From Bombardia bombarda (Eukaryota; Ascomycota; Sordariomycetes; Sordariales; Lasiosphaeriaceae), in NCBI GenBank assembly GCA_030512295.1, contig JAULSR010000009.1:434001-498000 (forward strand): a DNA stretch of 64,000 bases, in the 5' to 3' direction. The notes under the pieces are model-generated. The model saw nothing but the letters and a program-made list of their open reading frames with translations, was not told where the DNA came from and did no database searches. Below are positions 21,475 to 33,067 of this stretch, piece by piece. Both the position numbers and the translations under genes were made by a program. Position 1 is the stretch's first letter. Every line of letters starts with the position of its first letter.

Positions 21475-24400
21475 AATTGAGTAGAGAGTTTGCTATCGAC
21501 CTTTTCCGTCTCTTGATATAGCAGCACTAAAACTATGACTTGGTAGAAATTAAGTAGTTCTACTGATTTGCGATGTTGCAAGTCGGTGAGCAGTTGGTGG
21601 ATCGTGATAAGCCGTCGACGAGAAAGAAATCGGTAAAAAATGTTTAAGCAGGCGATCTAGATCGAAAGGCTCAAATAAGGTCTGTGGTGGTTGCTTACTT
21701 AGCGTAGTGGAGTTTTCCCCCTCTCATCAAATAAGGACATATTCCTCCCGTCAATGCTTTCTAATTTCATGGTGTTGCTTCTTCACTCTCATTCACACAA
21801 AACGTTCGGCTACAATACCTGGACACCTACATTACTCTTTCCTCGGAAATTCCATTAAGGTTCCGATAATTGGACTTGCCATATTATTTTATGCTCACAT
21901 TATCTATATACGATGCGCCTTGCTAGCTATCGACGAGATAGAAAGACGTAATGCAGTAAAAGGTTGAGCCCCCAAAGACAAGGAACACTTATTTGCAAGA
22001 TGAGTCACCGTGACCACTGAATCAAGGCCCGATAGCTCAAGAGGTCTCCTCCCAAGCTAACTTATGTTCGCTGTTATCACTGCTATTCAGTTTTTTTCAC
22101 CCCATCATTCCGCACAACATTTTGTAGTCTTTTTAAAAAGAAAATTTGTCGCTCACTCATCTTAGCAGGCTTTAACACCATTTGTCTGTAAAAAAAAAAA
22201 AATGTTCAAAAGTACCGTGCTTGATGACCCACAATAGAGGCATAGGTGTCAAAATCGCAAACAACCTGGAACCTTGAAGATGTCTTGAGCCATGGTGGAG
22301 TAAGTATGCGGAGACTCGCAGCTGTCGTCCTTGTCAGGCGGGTCGTGCCGCCCCGCCCCCACAAAGCTGATAGGTAGGTACCACGTGTAAGCGGTCCATT
22401 GTGTTAAGGACCATGGGTACTATAGTAGCGTTTTTGGAGCTGTTATGGTTCGATAATGACAAGGTGATGATAAAAATGATGATGATTAAAGGCTGAGTGA
22501 TAAGGTGATTTATACGTTGTCAATTGGTTCCTCTGGGGAATGTCATTGGGGTGGGGGTTGAGGTAGAATGGAAGCAGTGAAAAACATGAAGAAGATTAAT
22601 CTTTGGGTCGTGGATGTGAAGGGTGAAAATTGGTGATCTGTTTTCATGGTCTTGTCGGTTTGTTTTGTGGGCTTAGCAGTCTTGTGGTTCCGTGACGGGT
22701 TCATTGTTGCGGGTTGGCTGTAGGATCAGGTAGTGTGTCCCTTGGTGTTATATGAACGTCGCATCGACAGTCAAGGCGGTTGTGTTTCACGTTGAAATGG
22801 CAAAGAGACGCTTGTATGCAGCTTGGCTCTTCGCTGTTTAATCTTTTGGTAGCACCCTGCTCTCAGCGCTCATCTTTCGGGATCTACCCGTCCATGTTCC
22901 GGGCTCCCCACATCGGACCGTCCGAATTCTGAAATGAAGGGGACCCCGGATAGATCGAGCTGAAGGTTGATGTTCCCCAGGAAGTCCAGTGACCTTTCAG
23001 CTGTAATCTGTAACGACGTCTTGGTGCGGCGTGCGGCGTGCGGCGCAGATGGCAGTCCATGTGGCACAAAGATTCGTATCTGCGCTGGCGCACGTGTCGT
23101 GGGTTGGCGTCGGTCGCGCGGTAGACCAAAGCAAGGAACGGAGTTCCAAGCGAATAGGAATACGGTTTCAGCTCATGCCGCCTGTCTGCACGTGGGATGT
23201 AAACTTCCCTAAATTTCCAGGTTGGCCAAGTTCGAAACGGCGTTCATCATTACTCAAGGAAGGAATGGGGGAGGCCGATCGCGATGCACGCCCTGCCACA
23301 GCCGCACCGTGACTGTCAGCAAAAAGTCAGTCGGGGAGGGAAATGGGTGTGCGATCAAAAGCTTGTTTCGGTTTCATTGGTCATTTTTGGCTGTTGAGCT
23401 CATTTATTTCCAGGTTACCGCGTCGTGCCCTGTTTTTCGACCTCCCCCCTCTTTTTGGCCTGCCACCCCTGCTGGCTCTGCTGCCCCTTTACGTCAATGG
23501 CCAATTTGGAAAGCGGCTGGGTCAATCAGGAGAGGATCAGCTTATCAGGGCAGGGATAAGCCAGGGATGTTCGGCCGTTGTCAGTTTGTTAGTGCAGATC
23601 TGGGGGTAACCTTAAAGTTTAGTCTAACGGGTGCGGTTGCGGGCGCGGTTGCGGGTGCGGTTGCGGGTGCGAGGGGCATCTCGGCCATGCATCATGACAT
23701 CTCTGTGCTGTAGTTCCAGTTATTCTACTAGTAGTGTCAAAGAGGGACGGGACAGCAGAGGGGCAAAACCTCGCACCCCTCCAACGACCTAGAATCAAGT
23801 CCCTTGGTCCCTTTGCCTCGGCTTGTAATTATCCGCAACTCGACTGCCCACCACCCTCTTCGTGTCGATTCTCTTTGGCCGTGGAAAAACGGGCTGTGCC
23901 GCTCTCCCAGAGTCCCTGAATTTCAGCAAAATCGGTGACGGTTGGCACCCGCGTCTGGTCCGGTTTTAGCACCTGCAACATTTGAGCGGGTTCGGTCCAC
24001 CTGCAGCCAACAGTTCGCCGAGCAGCAGCCACCTTCAGTACGAATACATACAATGCTATCTGCTGCAACCCCCTGGCCCGGTGGCTTGGGCACGCGGGAA
24101 AAAAAAAACCCCCCATCAGGGCAGGTACAGCATTGATGGATGGCAAAGCTGGCTGTTGTCAGCGATAAGGGAGGGGTGCGACCAACTGCGCCTTTGCGAT
24201 GCTGGATCTTGCAGCGGGCCTCTAGTCCAAAAAGGGCACACGACACGCCTTTCCTTTGCTTTTTTTTTTTTCCTTTTCCAGTGTCTGGCAAGTTCGGGCA
24301 TAGCGCACCGAATCCGGCTGAAGCGATCCATGGGTGGCCATGGTCATGGTGCGGACATGGGGTGGCCAGCGCCTTCAGCCCTCTCGTGCCAATGACACGT

Positions 24401-24625
24401 CGAAACAGGTTTTGATGTGCCGTTACGCTGCTGGAGGCAGCTGGCAGAGGTCACGTTCGAGCATCCAATAAATACTATACCACCAAGACTCAACAAAAGA
24501 CCGTAGGCATATAACCCACAAGAGGCCCAGATCGTCCTCGCCTCCATCTTACCTACCTACCTACTTACTCCACATGTGCACACCAACAATCCAGACTACT
24601 CTACAACCTCACATAACCCGCTACT
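21475..24625. other. 3.1 kb intergenic upstream of the zinc-cluster regulator
   Basis: No gene recognised. It contains a poly-A run at about 22190-22202, a 12-bp tandem repeat at 23629-23671, and CCAATAAATACTATAC at about 24468-24481. The last resembles a CCAAT/TATA promoter, about 150 bases before the regulator's ATG. Confidence 0.5.
23629..23671. repeat. 12-bp GC-rich tandem repeat
   Basis: About three and a half copies of a unit of the form GGGTGCGGTTGC in tandem. It lies between genes, with no protein frame that uses it. Confidence 0.8.
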
Positions 24626-25592
24626 ATGTCAGATCGCGACCAGTCCAGGCCCCGCCAGAAACTGCGCGACAGTTGCACCAGCTGTGCCAACGCCAAGGTC
24701 CGCTGCAGCAAGGCCAAGCCCGTCTGCGTCCGTTGCGAGGAGAGGAGTCTGCCATGCTCCTATGGAATCTCCAACCGCTACGGCCGCCTTCCGAGATCCA
24801 GTCTCTCCGACCGGGACTCTCGCTCGTCCAGAAAACATCACACGCCTCCTTATTCTCCCGCATCTCTACCGTCACCAATAGCAGGGCAACTGGCCACGTC
24901 CATGACGCCAGCTGAACATGCCATCGTCACCAACGAGCATTTTGACAATGGGCTAATAACGTCTCCCTGGGGAGGAGCCAGCCTGAGTCCAGCTCAGTCT
25001 TACTACAATCTCAATTTCGAGTATTCGCCAGACGGCCAATACCTCCTCTCAGATGGCGCTGGCGTTGCCGTCGACCACCAACGCAACGCCCTCTCGCAGA
25101 TGGCGGCATTGCAGACCATGCATCCCACGGGAGCGCCCAGCGCAAACCCAGTCCTGTCAAGCCCTGTCTACGGCAGCAATCTCAAATACGAGCGCCAGTC
25201 TCCTCCGTTTGAGATGCTGCCCCACTCCCATCTCAGACACTATTCTGCCGACTCCATCCCTCCTGCTGCACCCACGTTGGTGTCTCAAGGCATCGACTAC
25301 CCAGATACCGTGACCGGCATCGGCAGTAGCAGAGGCAGCCCATGGTTCACCCCCAGCGCCAGCCACATATCAGGCAACCAGATGCCAATCCCCCCTATGC
25401 AAATGCACGGCTGGACCACTTCCATGTCTCTCCCCACCACATACGTTGCATCCCCAACCCCTACCCTATCTCTGGGAAGCTCCGTCTCCTCGGCCGAGTC
25501 CGACCATATCGCAGCATACGCCAACAGCATGACCATGGGCTACTTATCCCAAGCAGACCAGCTGCATCAACCGCCACTTCCACAGCAGCAGC

Positions 25593-25632
<40 letters not shown>

Positions 25633-26437
25633 CAGCTGCCTCTCCCAAGCAACCACCATCCTCGGCACCCTCCGCCGCAGCTCCAGATCCACATCCGCCG
25701 ACCTGACATCTCCATACCCAGACCCAGCATACCCCCACGCGCACAGCCACAGCACCAGCACAAGCCGCCGCAGCAGCAGCGCCTCCTCCTCCTCCATCCC
25801 AGACGCAGGCATCGCCAAAATCGACGCCATCACCTCGGCCAACCGCACCATCCTCGCCCAGTCCCTCACAATCCTCAACTGCAACCTCTGCGCCGTAGAC
25901 GAGAACCTCATCCTCATCGTCGCACTCATCGCATTCGAGGTCATGGCGCGGTACGAAGATGTCTTCAGGCTCGACCCAGCAGACCAGCATCAGCAAGCAA
26001 GCAGCGTGTACTACGAGGCACTGTCCGCTATGTCTTCTGGATCGCACTCGCGGAGGGGCTCGTCGGGGTCTGTGGGGCTCGGTGTCAGCCCCAGTGCGTA
26101 TGCCAGTGTCGCCGGGGCAGCGAGGAGCGACGCGCTTGAGAATGCGCGGCACGGCGCGCAGGTTGTGCTGGGGGAGCTGCATCGCGTGGTGAGGCTTGTT
26201 GAGATGGTTTCGCGGAGGGCGAGGGAGGCGAGGGCGCTGGTGGGTGACGGTGGTGATGGGATGGCGGTAAGGGGGCATGGGAGGGGCCATGGGAGTGCTG
26301 GGGGGAGGAGTGGTGATAGGAGTCATGGTAGGGGGCGGAGTATCTCTGTTTCGGTGTTTGAGCAGCTCGAGGCGGATTTGAGGCAGAGGGTCAGGGCGGT
26401 GAGCGATGGGGCGATGGGGGTTTTGGGACATATATAG
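24626..26437 (+). CDS. AflR-type Zn(II)2Cys6 transcription factor
   Basis: Single exon, 603 aa, ATG at 24626. The N-terminal cluster CTSCANAKVRC...CVRCEERSLPC has spacing C-x2-C-x6-C-x6-C-x2-C-x6-C, the AflR-type variant of the fungal zinc cluster, followed by a short basic linker (SNRYGRLPRSS). The middle is Ser/Pro/Gln-rich with a run of about 16 Gln near residues 319-334 encoded by CAG/CAA. The C-terminal part (ANRTILAQSLTILNCNLCA, LIVALIAFEVMARYEDVF) matches the AflR family regulatory domain. Such proteins activate secondary-metabolite clusters from the nucleus. No polyketide synthase, peptide synthetase or terpene synthase is visible in the window, so its targets are unknown. A CCAAT/TATA-like box lies about 150 bases upstream. 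The frame is intact. Confidence 0.88.
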
Positions 26438-27654
26438 AGGGAAGAGAGGGAAGAGAGGGGGGTTTTTTTTGGATACCCAAGGTGTGTACGTATACGTAAG
26501 TGTAATGTTTAGAACTTGGTGATTAGATGCGAACAAGAGAGAGACCGAGATACATAGAGATAATCATATAAGCCATGAATGAGCGAATTTGACGCCTTTA
26601 GCTTTGTTTTTTTTTATCCCTTTCGTTATGTAGCAAGCACAGGTTCTATCTTTGATCATGATTAAGCGTCCTAACATCACTCGCGCCTTCCACCTCATCC
26701 ATCGCACCTCCACCTTCCGCGGTCTGCTGCAACAAGTACCATCAATAATCCCGCTGTTAGTGAAGCTTATTTTCTTCACCTTAAATTCCGGGTGGGGGGC
26801 TCGTCTCATAACAGATCTATTGGCGCCGTAACAAGGACTAGCTAATCGATAGTTAAAAATCCGAGATTGTTACCAGTTACCAGACTTATCGCCCCATGCT
26901 GCATTCGCACCTTCCTGATAAAAACAGCGACATCTTAGGGTTCTTTGGTCACTCGGTGGTTGTTCTACCCCCGCTCGAATGAGCAACATGGGCTTTTCCC
27001 TCAATCACCAAGGAACATTCTTCTGCACTTGATGCCACCCCAATTGAACCCTTAACGTGTCGTCAATTTAAGCTCCCGCTCAAAGAACAAAAGCAAAGTT
27101 CGTCGTAATCGTATCCACCCGATCGACAAGCCTGGAACGGTCTGGATTGCCGCCAAGCGTTCCCGCATCGGATCGTACAGCCAGGTAAGATTAAACAGGA
27201 ACGATCGACAGTATCATTACTGGCCCCTTCAGAACCTCGCCTCTCATGATACCATGAACCTAGGCGTCGCCCGCTAATCGATACTGTCCATGTGTATCGG
27301 TCGGCTGAACAACTAAACAAAAGGAAGCTCCAAATATGACGACAACGAGATCTCCCGGCTTGGCTAGAAATGGTCCGGGACCCATTCTACTGTCAGCCTG
27401 CTTGAGACTTGAAGCTCTTCGCCACAACTACTACAGAGTAGGATGCAACGTCATCAATTTCACTGCACAGGCATGAATTCATTGGTACACACTAATTATG
27501 TACATGATGCCACATCCTTGAGAGACTAAAGAAAAACCTCCCTATCCAGGGCATATTCAGCCCGACCTACCTTGGTTTCTTTCCCAGTACCTCCACCCTT
27601 TTCAACCGGACCCTTCCAGCCTAGAGGGGTCCTTCCTTAAGACCCCAGGAATTA
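26438..27654. other. Intergenic, no gene seen
   Basis: 3' flank of the regulator, converging on RNase H-like copy B. Only short open frames without motifs. Confidence 0.45.
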
Positions 27655-28659
27655 TCAGGATCCGTAGGCTCTATTCCCTTTTAGTTTCTTCAACAGGTCC
27701 ACCACCCGTGGCATCGCGTTTCTCTTCCGAATGCGTGCATGAGCCTCCTGGAGCGGCCTTTTTGAATCTCTCCTAGCCTGAACCTTGACTTGCTTCGCCT
27801 TCCAAGCCATGAATTGTTCGACGCCAATTTCGCTATCTTTTATAGTGTCCCAAGCGTGCTTGTTCTTTGTTGCAGGCGGGGCCATGGGGGGACGCGTCCA
27901 CGCCGCACTCGCGTGTACCTCTGCACCGAACATGGCCGGGACGACAGATCGGTCATCATCTTCGGGTCGGGACAGGGTCACTCCCACTGTCCAGTGAATC
28001 TCAACGTTGCATTTGTGCTTGCCGATGATGGTGTTAGAGACTTGACCAATCAGTTCGACGATCGGGTTGGTGACAAAAACGCGCAAGCATTTCTCTGGCT
28101 GCATGTCGACTCTGAGGAGGCTGGATCGAAGGTCGGGATTGTAGGCACCTTGCTCAATACGTTGGAGAGCTACTTGATCGTCGGTAAAGATCTTGAAGGT
28201 TGTGTCGGGTCCGACCTGCACATGCTTTCATTAGTATGCTTTCATTAGTGCGCTGTGCTTCTTGACACAATCCGATGTCGACTACGACGACATGGCACCC
28301 ACCCGCTTCCGTTTAGCCATGTTCATAGCTGCCCATAGAGCCTCTACAATCCCCATCATCTTGACTTGTGTGAGGTCGAACGCTTTGTCGAGCTTCCAGG
28401 AAACGGAAGTAGTCATGTTGTTGGCCTTCGCCCGTACAACACTGTAAGCGCCTTGATATGCAGCCCCGCTGACCTCGAGAGAAGGAGGAGTCTGCATGCT
28501 GCCACTGGTGAAGAAGATGACCTCACGCTGGGCTATCTCTGGATCATCCTGGGCACGATGAGCCGCATTGGCAGCATCAACGGCAGCGAGTTCGGATTCA
28601 GGAACAACGATTGTGCCATTCCACTTGTCGGGATCCGCCAAGACGTGATTTAGTGCCAT
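27655..28659 (-). CDS. RNase H-like protein, copy B
   Basis: Exons 28659-28303 and 28215-27655, intron 28302-28216 (GTGGGT...TGTGCAG, 87 nt), about 305 aa. The start is the first ATG (28657-28659). The order of blocks equals that of the other copies: NGTIVVPESELAAVDAANAAHR, REVIFFTSGSM, YSVVRAKANNM, FDLTQVKMMGIVEAL, then after the intron VGPDTTFKIFTDDQVALQRI and CNVEIHW. The intron falls at the same place as in copy C, just before the xKIFTDD strand, which supports common descent. Active-site comparison: the first Asp is Ser (FFTSGS), the Glu position is Lys (QVKMMGI), the second Asp is kept (IFTDD). A basic C-terminal tail (QARRDSKRPLQEAHARIRKR) follows. I infer a nuclease fold without ordinary RNase H activity. 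Function unknown. Confidence 0.72.
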
Positions 28660-29464
28660 GGTCAATCTGCAACACTTTACAATGATAAGTTAGTCAAGAT
28701 TCGGTAAGTAGGTCGGGTGGTGACGTTTGAAACGTTGCAACACACACGGCCCATTATGGAAAGTTTTACTCGGTTTCAAGACAAGAAATAAAGAACACTT
28801 ACGAGGGGCGACAGCTGTGACAAACACACAGTTCTACCTTCGTTGTTGCGAGGAGAGAGGTGAAGCCGGTCGAAGGCGCCGGGGGAAGTTTTAAGGTCAA
28901 GGACCGGAAGATTCTGTGTCCGTATCGGAGTTTTGGGAGCTCCAGGCACGCACTGGAATGCAAACTGGCGAGGCGATATGATCGGACGAGAAGCTAGACT
29001 AGAGCGAGAATCGCGCCGATCAATCTGCGTTTTTTTGCGGATCCGGTTTTTTGGGGGTGACACAAACCACGCTACTAAGCGCAGGTGATGCGGGTTGCGG
29101 GTCGTCCCGGCTTTTTTAGAATGTAGTGGCTGCGTCTATTCTAGGCCCCACCAAGTAAGTACCTTACCTGTATAAAATCATGCTCCTTAGCCCTGCTTCC
29201 AGCTCCCATCCTTCTTCATTGCCCATCGCCCATCGAGTCAACGTTGCTGCGACAGTCTTTTGCGTCAACTGTCCCTTAATCCTTTCACTCGACAGCTGCC
29301 TTCTGCACTGCTCCTCGTCCGCAATCCTTTTTCTTCGATACCAACTCTCACAGTCTGAAACCCGACTCGACAAATAGGAACGACTGGATCCCACCTTGCA
29401 ATTCTTGGCCTTATATAAAGCCACTTCAATAACCGATCCGGAGGGTGAAGAAAGGAGCAGGCGC

Positions 29465-29560
29465 AAAAAAATATGGCTCAGCCCAGATTTGAACTGGGAT
29501 AATGTCTTGGCTGTAGGAACGCGAAGCGTCTTCTTTTAGCTCCCACTGCGGGACCATCCA
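29465..29560 (-). repeat. tRNA-like Pol III relic
   Basis: On the minus strand there is a perfect 5-7-5 T-arm (CCCAG, seven-base loop TTCAAAT, CTGGG; plus-strand 29482-29498) with a good B-box, followed by a T7 run that could end a Pol III transcript. The 5' half shows only a weak A-box and no acceptor strand matching the 3' side, so it is not an intact tRNA. A decayed tRNA or SINE head is the likeliest reading. Confidence 0.35.
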
Positions 29561-29584
29561 CAGATGCAGCATGTAGCATTAGCA

Positions 29585-29640
29585 GGGGGGTTCCCAGCTC
29601 AGTGGGTTAGGGTGCATACAACGGGGATATCAAAATGGAG
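29585..29640 (+). repeat. tRNA-like 5' half (A-box)
   Basis: GGTTCCCAGCTCAGTGGGTT followed by AGGGTGCATAC looks like a tRNA acceptor strand plus D-arm with a canonical A-box. No B-box follows at the expected distance. Possibly a SINE fragment. Confidence 0.33.
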
Positions 29641-30082
29641 ACGGACGTCGTTTTTCTAAATCCGAGCTTAACCAACTTTGAGTGTGGCACATCAACTCGA
29701 TCTACTTTAACGTGCAGAACTCGATACTTTCTCATCTGATCCTTTTGCTACCGGTTAACAGTGGCATGTGGCATGTGACATTGCCCTATGCCCTAAACCC
29801 TACATTTAGGGCCGACCTTTAGATTCAACCAAGGCTCCGAAACTTTCGGTTTTCCTCTTGCCGTTAGTGTCTTCAGAAGTTTTCCTCCTTCACTCTTGGT
29901 CAGCTTCGTCTCTCGCCAGCCAGCCGAATCGCAGCCACGAACCAGCACGCCTTCTCCACGGTACTCTTGAGATTGTATGTTATTCTCGGTCGTCGCAACG
30001 TCGAGTTTCTACTTCACTAGCATTGTATCACTATGGTCAGCGAATCTTTGACTAACCTACTGAACCCACCCATAGCCAAACC

Positions 30083-30960
30083 ATGGAGAAAATTCACGGA
30101 AGGCGTAGATGGCGCGGAAAGAGGAGAATAGGAGGAGGATTGCTGCTCCCAAGCAATTCTGGGGGTTCTGGTGCATTCCATGGCAGCCTTGCAGTTCCAG
30201 CCACCGAGCCGGCTGCTCTGTTGGAAGCAATCGCCGCCCTTTCTCTTGATGCAATCGGAACCGCAGGGGGCCAGCGCGATGTGGTCTTCTTCACTGATGC
30301 AGCCATGGAGGACCGACCTGGAACTGCAGAAGGATTTGCCTTGGCTGGCGGATACAGTGTCGTTTTCAGGACCCCGGATGCGGAGCTGCCGGGTGTGTAC
30401 TCGACCCTCTATTGGAAAGTGGACAGAGCGCTCGACATCACGCAGCTGAAGCTCATGGCCATTGCAGAAGCCATGGGCAAGGCAGATTCCATGGCCAAGG
30501 ACGGAAAGGTGTGTAATGAATCATGCTTAACATTGAGGTGTCGTCAAGAATTACAGTGCGCTGATGAGTTGCGTCCCTATAGATTGCCAAGGCCACGATC
30601 AAGATTTTCACCGACGATCAAACTGCGATACGCTGGATCGACCGTGTTGAGAATTTCCGATGGTGGCTTACCGAGCCAGTCGACACTAAATGCCTTCTAC
30701 GTCGGGCTGTCGCTCCCATTCTTAACACGATCGCAATGCTTTCCAAGACGCTCCGCGATGAACATGGTTCATATGTGGAGTTCCATTCGGCTGGTAATGA
30801 GTTGTTGCACGAAGCCATCGCGCCCGTCGTCCTCGCCAAGTCCGCGGCAGCGAGAGCTTGCGAAAATACAGGCCCTACTACCATCACAAATTCGAGATGT
30901 CAAGCAACAAAGAACCTCGATGCGGAAGTCATCGCACTCGCGGATGCTATAGTTCCCTAG
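30083..30960 (+). CDS. RNase H-like protein, copy C (intact)
   Basis: Exons 30083-30508 and 30583-30960, intron 30509-30582 (GTGTGT...CCTATAG, 74 nt, phase 0), 267 aa, ATG at 30083. Blocks: basic N-terminus (RRRWRGKRR), RDVVFFTDAAM, GGYSVVFRTPDAELPG, LDITQLKLMAIAEAM, then after the intron IAKATIKIFTDDQTAIRWI, TEPVDTKCLLRRAVAPIL and GSYVEFHSAGNELLHEAIA. It keeps the first Asp (FFTDAA) and the Asp of IFTDD. The Glu position is Lys (QLKLMAI), and no fourth Asp is evident after EFH. The intron position matches copy B. RNase H-like domains without a reverse transcriptase occur as gene families in fungi, possibly derived from retroelements; their role is not known to me. Its stop lies 46 bases before the convergent MFS stop. 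Confidence 0.76.
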
Positions 30961-31006
30961 AGAATGAATCGGGAATGCAGGCAAGATGCAAAAGATCGCA
31001 ACTCGC

Positions 31007-33067
31007 CTAAACAGCAGTGAACTTGCTCCACTTCCTAATCCTTGCGCCGTAAAAGAAGAAGAGATACGGCACTGGCACCATGGCGACACACAGAAAAGCA
31101 AGCAGCGACATGGCCCAAGGCACGCCGAGGTTCTCAAACTACATCAATAAAATAGCGAGTCAGTGACCTGATAGAACAAGTAACTAAGTAAGGTAGTTAA
31201 GAGACTGCTTACCATATATGTGGCAAATAGCGGAAAGCCAGCACCCAGCAGACCCCGAAACAGGGCGTTGATGGAGATTGCAGAGTTTGCGTTCATTTTG
31301 TAGACGTCGATGAGGTAGTTGAGACCCTGTTGTCTGTATTAGCTACGAAGTCGCTGCATAGAAAACTCGTAGACAAACCTGCAGGAAGATCAACAAGATC
31401 CCGAACCCGATAAAGCTGCCGGAAATGACCTGTGGCACCCACGAGATATTTGGATTAGACGTCCCTAGACACACAACAATTAGCAGCCGTCGTAATCTCA
31501 GGCCAACCCACAAGCAAATACCGCCCATGCCAGCATGACACTGCCAAAAGAACAGGTAAGCTGAACGCAAGACAGGGGTAAACACTTACAAGCAAACCAA
31601 AACATGCCAATCGGCATCGACACGCTCCCCAACATCATCGGAATCATTCTTTCCTCGGGCGACACCTCGCCCTTCTCCGCCATGATGCGCACCATCCTCG
31701 TCTTGGTGTGCCAGATGATAACCGCGACGCCGAAAAACACACCCACCGTCACCGCGATAAACGGCAGCGCGCCCACGCCCAGATTCCACCCGCGCTCCTG
31801 CTGGAACGAGATGGGGAACGCGACGAAGCACAAATACAAAAACCCGTAGACGAAGCTCAGATAAATCGTCATGAGCGCCAGGATCGGCTCCAGCACCAAC
31901 ATGATCCACGGCTTCAAGACGTATACGTTAACCATTCGTTTGAAATCGAGGGGTTTCTTCTCCGGGATGTTGTTGGTGGTGTTTGGATCGAGCTTGCGTC
32001 GCTTTTCTGCTCGCCGAGCAAGTAGGATGGGCGCCGACGTCTCTGGAACAAGAACTGTGAACACAAGAGCGATGGTGAAGGCGACGATCAGGGCCAGCCA
32101 CTGTGTCCAGCGCCACCCTGGCGCGTTCATTGTCAAGAAACCGCCGACTGTTTTGGTGGAAATCACTGTCAGCCGTGCACATGCATGCCCGCCGGTTTTT
32201 GATAGGGCTGTCTATCAACACTTACTGATGGGACCCAGCACGGGGCCTAGAAACGTGGCAAGCGCAAACGCCGCGACGGCAATGCCTCGCGTAATAGGAT
32301 CATAAAGATCGGCAAGAATGCCCCCGGCCTTTGAACACGCACAAAGCCATGTCAGTAAGTAACCTTCAATGCCCTTCAGAAGAGAGGTAGACACAACACG
32401 ACACTCACAGTCGCCAACGGCGCACCGCCAAAGAACCCCCCAAGAACCGACACACAAATATGGTGGCCGCATTCTTGGCCACCGCCACCGGTATGATGAA
32501 TATGGCAAACATAAACATGCCAAAGGCCAGCGGCTTCTTGCGCCCGAGCGCCTCGGACGCCGGCCCAAAGAAGACGGGGCCAAAGGCAAAGCCCAGCACA
32601 AACAGCGACGTCGACAGAATGGAAACCTCCCGCGAGATGCCGAATTCCGAAACCAGACTGCGGCTGGCCGGGCTGAGGACAGACGAGTCGAAGGTCGCAA
32701 CCCAGACTAGGATCGATACGACGATGGAGATGCCCATCTTTTTGAGTGTCGAGAAGTTCCGTGGGTTTTCCTGTTTTAGATTCCCGTGTCAGTCAGCGCA
32801 TCATCGATCATGCCGAGCGACCTGGTCCACCACGATGGAGATGGTGTATCTTGGTCTTACCGGATCGCCAGGCCCGTCCCATCCTGCAGCCGGGTCGAAA
32901 GCTGGTGCTGCTGCAGGCGGCTGCTTTTCAACATCTGCCTCGGAACCAGAAGTGACGGCATTGTTGTCCGAGCTCGACACCTTGTTTGAGTCCAGCGGCG
33001 CATCCCGTGGATGGACTTTTGGCTCCTCGACCGCCTCGCCATCGTGACTGGCGCTACTGCTCGCCAT
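31007..33067 (-). CDS. MFS multidrug/polyamine-type transporter, with one-base frameshift
   Basis: Exons: 33067-32861, 32771-32409, 32328-32226, 32147-31590, 31464-31379, 31326-31213, 31138-31007, all joined by GT-AG introns in phase. The soluble N-terminus is followed by ENPRNFSTLKKM and 12 likely membrane spans. Family marks include FGPASEALGRKKPL, CRFLGG, LYDPITRGIAVAAFALATFLGPVLGP, GWRWTQW, a long central loop (ETSAPILLARRAEKRRKLD) and NYLIDVYKMNANSAISINALFRG again split by short gaps. This is the DHA1 drug:H+ antiporter group (Tpo1/Flr1-like), plasma-membrane export. One problem: after CRFLGG the frame breaks. A C6 run at 32436-32441 (G6 in the mRNA sense) would have to be seven bases to read FFGGAPLAT and reach the GTGAGT donor in frame. 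Either the strain has lost the gene or a homopolymer base was missed in sequencing. Confidence 0.82.

Larger units (their letters stand above)
28666..30082. other. Intergenic between RNase H-like copies B and C, with tRNA-like relics
   Basis: The two genes are divergent here. The stretch holds two tRNA-like fragments (29465-29560 and 29585-29640, listed separately) and no recognised protein gene. Confidence 0.5.

Noticed and set aside
25342..26139. Pro/His/Arg-rich frame inside the zinc-cluster gene
   Set aside because: An out-of-frame shadow of the regulator, driven by GC-rich and CAA-repeat sequence.
25544..26536. 330-codon minus-strand frame opposite the zinc-cluster gene
   Set aside because: Antisense shadow; its Leu-rich run is simply the reverse of the CAA repeat.
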